A stretch of 22,687 nucleotides of DNA, taken from the NCBI GenBank assembly GCA_003693705.1, contig RBZT01000351.1, positions 1-22,687 of the forward strand, written 5' to 3'. The notes below the pieces were generated by a model. It ran no database searches and was not told the DNA's origin. It saw nothing but the letters and a program-made list of their open reading frames with translations. Shown piece by piece: positions 17,810-22,687 of this stretch. Position 1 is the stretch's first letter. Each line of letters opens with the position of its first letter. A program made the position numbers and the translations under genes. The stretch comes from Polymyxa betae (taxonomy: Eukaryota; Endomyxa; Phytomyxea; Plasmodiophorida; Plasmodiophoridae).

Positions 17810-19357
17810 ATGGTCTTCTTGGTCGTAATTGGCCATTTTATCTGTCTTGATTTGTGTCATTACACTATCTATAGGCTGTATGTTCCCAGCAGGTGTGAAT
17901 AGAGATGAATATGATGAGTTGGAGTCTTATGACAGAAGGGAGGAGGCCGCACGATCTGGTGATATGGGGTATCTACAGATGTTCAAGTTGAAATTTGGAG
18001 GAATGTTCTTTAACAGCGACGTGATGACGATCGCTCTGGAGAATCATCAATTTGAATTCTTTCGAGAATACGTTCTGTTATGTGCTCCATCCCTTCTCAG
18101 GAATCCAGAAGACATATTCGACGAATTATCTCACCCAAATGATTCTGAATCTGAAGATCATAATTCTGATTTTCAGTATGAAAATGAAGGAGACAGTACT
18201 AATGGTACAGATGAATGGATGAGGGATCGATTTGATGTGATCAGTGGCATTCTAAACTGTAATCTGTCACCAGAACTTCAATTCAAAGTTCTCCTCCAAA
18301 CAATAGATGAAATATTCCCTCAATTCCCAAAACGAGAAGATATTCAATTTCCGACTGGATATATTCATGGATTTGAACCGTGTTATCCTCCAGAATATCC
18401 TTTATGGGAGGACCCGGATTATCCATTCATCACCAAAGCTGAATCAAACTGGATGTTCAGTCACCTGAACACGATTGAGAATTTCCATATTTTAAAGCAT
18501 TTCTGTGAACGAAGAGGACTTCGATTCTCTCAACAACATTTGACTGAATGTCACTTCATAGATTATATTGAGATTCAAGAATATTTTGGCTCATGTTGAA
18601 GAAGGCGTTGATATCGAACCAAATCGTTCTGATTATAGAAAGTTTACTGATCATAAGCTTATTTATAAGATCAAAGGGGTGCTGCTTTATTCTGGAGTCA
18701 CATTTCAAAAAGTGAAATATTCTTTCAAGCGGCTCTTTTACAAACGTGAAGAGATGCTTCGACGAGGTCTTTGTGTTGTTCAGGCTCTCTATGAATATCT
18801 TCATGATATTCATAATGAAGAACATCAAACGATTCAAACGCCGATTCGGCTTTTGAAATGGAGCTTAAAGGGTGCGCAACAATGTTTTGATTTGCTGATC
18901 GAAGTATTTGATGAAGTAATTGTTGAGAGCTATAGCCCGAAACCGCCGAACCGGCGCCATGTGGGGAGTTGCCCGAGCTCTGCCTCGTTGTCTCGTCACC
19001 GTCCACCATATCTCAAGCCTACAATCGATAGACACGATATAACAACAAACAATAGAACTGTATTTTGTATATAGCTTGTTACCGCATTACAACAGGACAA
19101 GTGAACTCTCCTAGCCTTCACAGTTATAAGAACTGCGGATGAGAAAACGGACACCGTCCTCGCCATCCACGGACAACGGTATCTCAGTGGCGTCACAGGC
19201 AGGGGTGAGCCATGAGTCGGCCTCCATCCGAGTCGCCTTTTCAACAGTAATATCAGAGAGATTGATAACATTCCCAGAGATTCAATGTTCAATTGCAGAT
19301 CTTCTGCCAACAGATATAGAAAAGTTCTTGATTCCAGTTAGTGATTCTCGCAACTGA
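17810..19357 (+). pseudogene. F3': decayed F3 paralogue split by a solo LTR
   Basis: ATG 17810 begins the leader, but a small indel near 17825 puts it out of frame with the hydrophobic string LAILSVLICVITLSIG and the body MFPAGVNRDEYDELE. The body matches F3 through the ankyrin-like part, a shorter acidic part, and CYPPEYPLWEDPDYPF. A 2-bp deletion near 18582 (AATATTTTGG against AATATATTTTGG in F3) ends the frame at 18599. The next frame continues HVEEGVDIEP to FDEVI, where an LTR (18921-19246) is inserted. The C-terminus resumes at 19252 (SERLITFPEIQCSIADLLPT) and ends in TGA 19355-19357. Removing the LTR and one GTAAT restores alignment to F3 exactly. The 3' flank also matches that of F3. 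Confidence 0.85.
18921..19246. mobile_element. Solo LTR with 5-bp target duplication
   Basis: 326 bp starting TGTTGAGAGC and ending TTTTCAACA, with inverted tips TGTTGA and TCAACA. It is flanked by GTAAT at 18916-18920 and 19247-19251. The uninterrupted allele-like sequence is seen in F3 (GAAGTAATATCAGAG). The tips resemble copia-type LTRs. An internal TTGTATATAG could be a TATA box. No internal retrotransposon genes remain, so this is probably the product of LTR-LTR recombination. It is unrelated in sequence to the TG...CA element at 9609 and 11339. Confidence 0.85.
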
Positions 19358-19615
19358 ATAATGAAAGTCATTCAATGATATCAATCAAAGAGTTCATATT
19401 CTATCACAATAAAAATTTATTATGTTGATGATGGTGTCGATCGTCTCCTCCAATCTGACATTCGATGTGAGAAACTTTTTGGCTGCTGCAAACATGGAGT
19501 TTTGAAGTCCTGAATGATTGTGTGTGGTTTCAGGTGTCTATCAGTGATATCACAATCTACCATGAGCCATCTTCCCAGCCTTTAGCGGGGAAATGTTCTA
19601 TCAGCGCGCAGATAT
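19358..19615. other. F3' 3' flank up to the Tigger insertion
   Basis: No gene. The first 30 bases match the F3 3' flank. Nothing else was recognised before the TA target site at 19616-19617. Confidence 0.4.
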
Positions 19616-19617
19616 TA

Positions 19618-21598
19618 CAGTCCTCCCTCTCTATAACGACACTCTTTATACCGACATCTCCATATAAGCCCGATAATGTTACTTTGTACGGATATTATTA
19701 TATAGATTCTCTACAACTACATCAATGACATGGCGGCGCGGCCCATGTCTGTCAGAGGAGATTCTTATGGGTCTCTTTGATTCTCATCTCGATCATTAAC
19801 AATACAAACTTGATTTTCTACCATTGTCTCGTCACCCTTAGACTAGCTAGCTGGAAGGGCAGCATTGCGTCTGACTCTCTGACCACTTTTATCTTCATGG
19901 TCCCTACTCCTTCGAGAAAGAGAGCGTCGTTCGGGATAGCCGAGAAACAGCTGATTTGCCGAATATACAATGACAGCATTACAGAGAAAAAAAGTAGAAT
20001 CGCAGAGCTGATTTCTGAAAGATTGGGTTATCAGGGATGCCGCTCGACTATTTCTGGCATTGTAAGAGACGTTAAGAAGTACGAGGATCATGCACATTCC
20101 CCTGATTTGAAAAGAGCCAGGCCATGCAAATTTCCTTCTCTAGACTCTGCACTTATTCGCTGGATCGCGCAAGCAAATGCCAACAATTTACTCATTTCTG
20201 AAGACATAATCGTTCAAAAGGCTTGGGAAATGAAAAACGCCCTGAACATCGGCAAAGAACTACGTCTTTCCAATGGATGGTTACAGAAATTCAAGAAACG
20301 ACATCAGCTGAAAAGTTTCGTTTTGCATGGAGAGTCGTCAGAGGCTGATTTCGAAAGCGCTTACGATTCTGTCCGCGACCTCCCCGCAATCATCGGGCTC
20401 TTCAATCCAGATGATGTTTTCAACTTTGATGAAACTGCTCTTTTTTGGAAAGCGCATCCAAAGAAATCTATCGCCAGAAGTCTGCTGACTGGCTCTAAAA
20501 AACAAAAACAACGAATCACTGTTGGCTTATGAGTCAACGTATCTGGCACTGAGAAGATCAAGCCACTCATAATCGGTGTAAGTAAGCAGCCGCGAAGTTT
20601 CAGGGGCTTTGATGTTCAAAATTTTGCACATTACTACTGGAACTCGAAAGCTTGGATGACGTCTGCCGTCTGGAAAAGCTCTTTATCTGTGTTGAATCAA
20701 AATTTTCAATCCCAGCGCCGGCATGTTCTTCTTCTCTGCGATAACTCTACTAGCCACATTTTACGCGATCAAGAACCTGACTTCATAGGATCGTTTAAAG
20801 CATATCGCTTATCGAATATGATTGTGCTATACTTTCCTCCTAATGTCACATCATTAATTCAACCTTTGGATGCAGGCATCATTTCAAGTTTCAAACACAT
20901 TTACAGAAAGCTGTTTCTACAGTGGGTCGTGGCAAAATATGATCATGCTATCCTAAATGACGCCAACTCAAATCCGTCAATGATGACACCACAATTGAAT
21001 CAGGCGGTTATCTGTGTGGACCACGCCATGAACATGATTTCTCAGCGTACAATCTCCAATTGCTGGAGAAAAACCCAAATCATTCCGACAGAATGGATCT
21101 TGGAGATCGATAGCTCAGAATTCAACGACGCAAATTGAACAGGCAATGCGGCTTTAGATGAAGAACTTGCGGATTTAATTTCAAAAATGTCGATTCAAGA
21201 TCCGCTAGATGCCTCCGAATTCATTCAATTCGACGACGATCTGCCAATAGAAGAAGAGCCCGGATTAGATTATTTCATTGGCGGGGAGATGGACGAAGCC
21301 AGCTCTGATTGTGAGCAAACTGAAGCTAACGACGACAAATCGAAGCGCATCGAAAATTTGTTAAACAATTTTCGGGATAGCCCCCAAGAACTGCCAGAAG
21401 AGCTTCACGAAGCTTGCAAAGCTTTAATATTGTATCTATTCGAGAAATAAATCTTAAAACCGATTCTGTGCAACAACTGCTGCGAGTAACTAATACATTC
21501 AAATGGTCCATAAGCCGTTAGAAACCCCATAGAATTTCATAACGACAATGTCGTTATAAAGAATACTCCGCCAGGGTCGTTATAAAGAGGGAGGGCTG
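19618..21598 (+). mobile_element. Full-length Tigger/pogo DNA transposon
   Basis: 1,981 bp with terminal inverted repeats CAGTCCTCCCTCTCTATAAC (left) and, reversed on the right, CAGCCCTCCCTCTTTATAAC. It is flanked by TA at 19616-19617 and 21599-21600, the target used by Tc1/mariner-type elements. The right end has an extra subterminal copy of GTCGTTATAAAG. It carries one transposase gene. A deleted relic lies at 10470-11078, and end fragments occur near 11211 and 11754. Confidence 0.9.
19897..21450 (+). pseudogene. Tigger/pogo transposase with two in-frame TGA codons
   Basis: From ATG 19897 (MVPTPSRKR) one frame runs to TAA at 21448-21450 with TGA at 20530-20532 and 21136-21138. The N-terminal helix-turn-helix (EKKSRIAELISERLGYQG) is followed by a CENP-B type DNA-binding region (RLSNGWLQKFKKRHQLKSF). 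The DDE catalytic domain has its acidic residues in NFDETALFW (Asp at 20428), LLLCDNSTSH (Asp at 20740) and IQPLDAG (Asp at 20869). There are 42 residues between the second and third Asp, longer than the roughly 30-36 usual for pogo/Tigger as I recall it. The tail is acidic (PIEEEPGLDYF). The first TGA falls at a position that is often Cys or another small residue in relatives (ITVGL-stop-VNVSG). The element is probably inactive. Confidence 0.85.
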
Positions 21599-21600
21599 TA

Positions 21601-22687
21601 ATAGTGTGCAGGCAGTCATAGATCCACCTTGGAAGTCTATCAAATTTATTTCATATTTCAACTAGCTATTTCGTCTTTCTTGAAAAACGGGCATTTGTTA
21701 CCCATGCGATAATGGCTTGCATCAACCCCATTACTTAAAAATAGTGGGCATGAATTAAGTTGTTATCTTGCAGCGGATCTATTGCATTTATTCGGCTACC
21801 GGAGTGTCGATATTCGAATTTCGAGAGCTTGAAGGGCGGCCTCGTTTGGCAGACATGTTGAGGAATCACTCTCCTCTGAATTAGACGAGTGATAATTCCT
21901 CTGTAAGTCAGCAACCACTCGGTGCTTGATGAGATTATGACTCAATCCAACTTCATTTCGAATTGTTTTCTAACAATATTTCTAACTTGGCATTAACACC
22001 ACACTGTGATTCGATTAGTTAAAATCTAGTTTTATATCAGAATGATCTCATTATAGGCGGGATTAGAGAGGATAATCTCTCTAATACATCCACAGCGACA
22101 TATTCATATCGATACTGAAATTCTAACATGATAACTGTAACGTATTTCAGCTGGGGCTGGTAGGTTTTTAGCTGGAACACGAATTCCACTAGGAAAGTTG
22201 GCGAAATCGAATTGGTAGTAATAAATCCGATTCTATTAAGAATAAACACAGCAGACACATTCTCGCTACGAACGCCGTGGATGTCGTGACTCAGCCTCGT
22301 TGATGGTGACAGCAGCCAGTCAGAAAAGAGATACGCCTCATTACAGCAACTGGATATATGACCAAACGAATATAGTACACATGTTTAGTAGCTCAGAACG
22401 TTGCCGATAAGCTTGCTGAGCTCCAGCGCAACAATACCATGAATCTGCACTTTTACTCCTAGGTACTGGAAGGAAATCGCGGAAAGACGCCAAATGAATG
22501 ACCTTGCAAAAACAGCCGCTTTTTCCACAATCCAATACAATTCGATAATGATCTGCGGATTTCGACAGGGGCTCAAGACAAAAGAGAAGAAATCCCTCGG
22601 ACAGACCTAAACGCAATGGTGATTTGAGAAAATTTTGCCAAAAATTGATTTGGGTGAAACATCGAAATAGAGACGCATATGCAGATA
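21601..22687. other. Right-end region with no confident gene
   Basis: 21601-22340 shows no coding signal I trust. On the minus strand a frame from ATG 22678-22676 to about 22385 has one TAG after residues NHHCV. It contains a coding-like stretch (ELYWIVEKAAVFARS, then SAISFQYLGVKVQIHG). It could be a decayed exon or retroelement fragment, and I do not recognise it. Confidence 0.3.

Noticed and set aside
2922-21138. Possible reassignment of TGA as a sense codon (TGA inside F1, the F3 leader and twice in the transposase)
   Set aside because: F2/F2' and F3/F3' both end in TGA at the same conserved protein end, which points to normal termination. Other in-frame breaks are TAA (4082-4084) and TAG (13107-13109), so ordinary decay explains the set better.

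Overview
This window is eukaryotic nuclear DNA, probably from a microbial eukaryote I cannot name. The signs are short spliceosomal introns (about 41-62 nt, GTAT donors and YAG acceptors), DNA transposons of the Tigger/pogo, hAT-like and Mutator-like types, LTR-type insertions, and many short interstitial telomere-like tracts of the CCCTAAA/TTTAGGG kind. Their density suggests a subtelomeric, repeat-rich location. No bacterial operon, CRISPR array, rRNA or tRNA was seen.

Three gene families account for most of the coding signal, and each occurs twice. F1 is a multi-exon gene with a tandem exon-intron array, DG-motif repeats, a Lys/Glu/Pro-rich linker and an unrecognised Cys-containing C-terminal domain. 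F2 is an acidic protein with a signal peptide. F3 is a 403-residue protein with an ankyrin-like N-terminus. The left set is on the minus strand: F1 at 702-4143, F3 at 5601-6812 with its leader displaced to 7822, and F2 at 12020-13562. The right set is on the plus strand and more decayed: F1' at 14310-15594, F2' at 16588-17243, F3' at 17810-19357. Read 5' to 3', the order is F2-F3-F1 on the left and F1'-F2'-F3' on the right. These are the same cyclic order, as expected if a tandem F1-F2-F3 cassette array was inverted near 13.6-14.3 kb. At least one member of each family begins with a signal-peptide-like leader, so the cassette may encode secreted proteins.

Between and inside these genes is a layered record of mobile elements, many dated relative to one another by target-site duplications (TSDs): a 929-bp Mutator-like inverted-repeat element splitting the F3 leader (6880-7808); a roughly 1-kb spacer repeat present twice (4270-5251, and 8029-10461 with insertions); an hAT-like element (9017-9946) that itself received a small TG...CA element (9609-9936), which has a second copy at 11339-11681; a 104-bp miniature element with 5-bp TSDs in F1' and F2; a solo LTR in F3' (18921-19246); a full-length Tigger/pogo transposon (19618-21598) with two premature stops; and an internally deleted Tigger relic (10470-11078).

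A further, unrelated gene runs off the left edge (1-260, minus strand). The most unusual structure is the F1 exon-intron array, in which each roughly 23-codon protein repeat lies in its own phase-1 exon with its own intron of about 49 nt.
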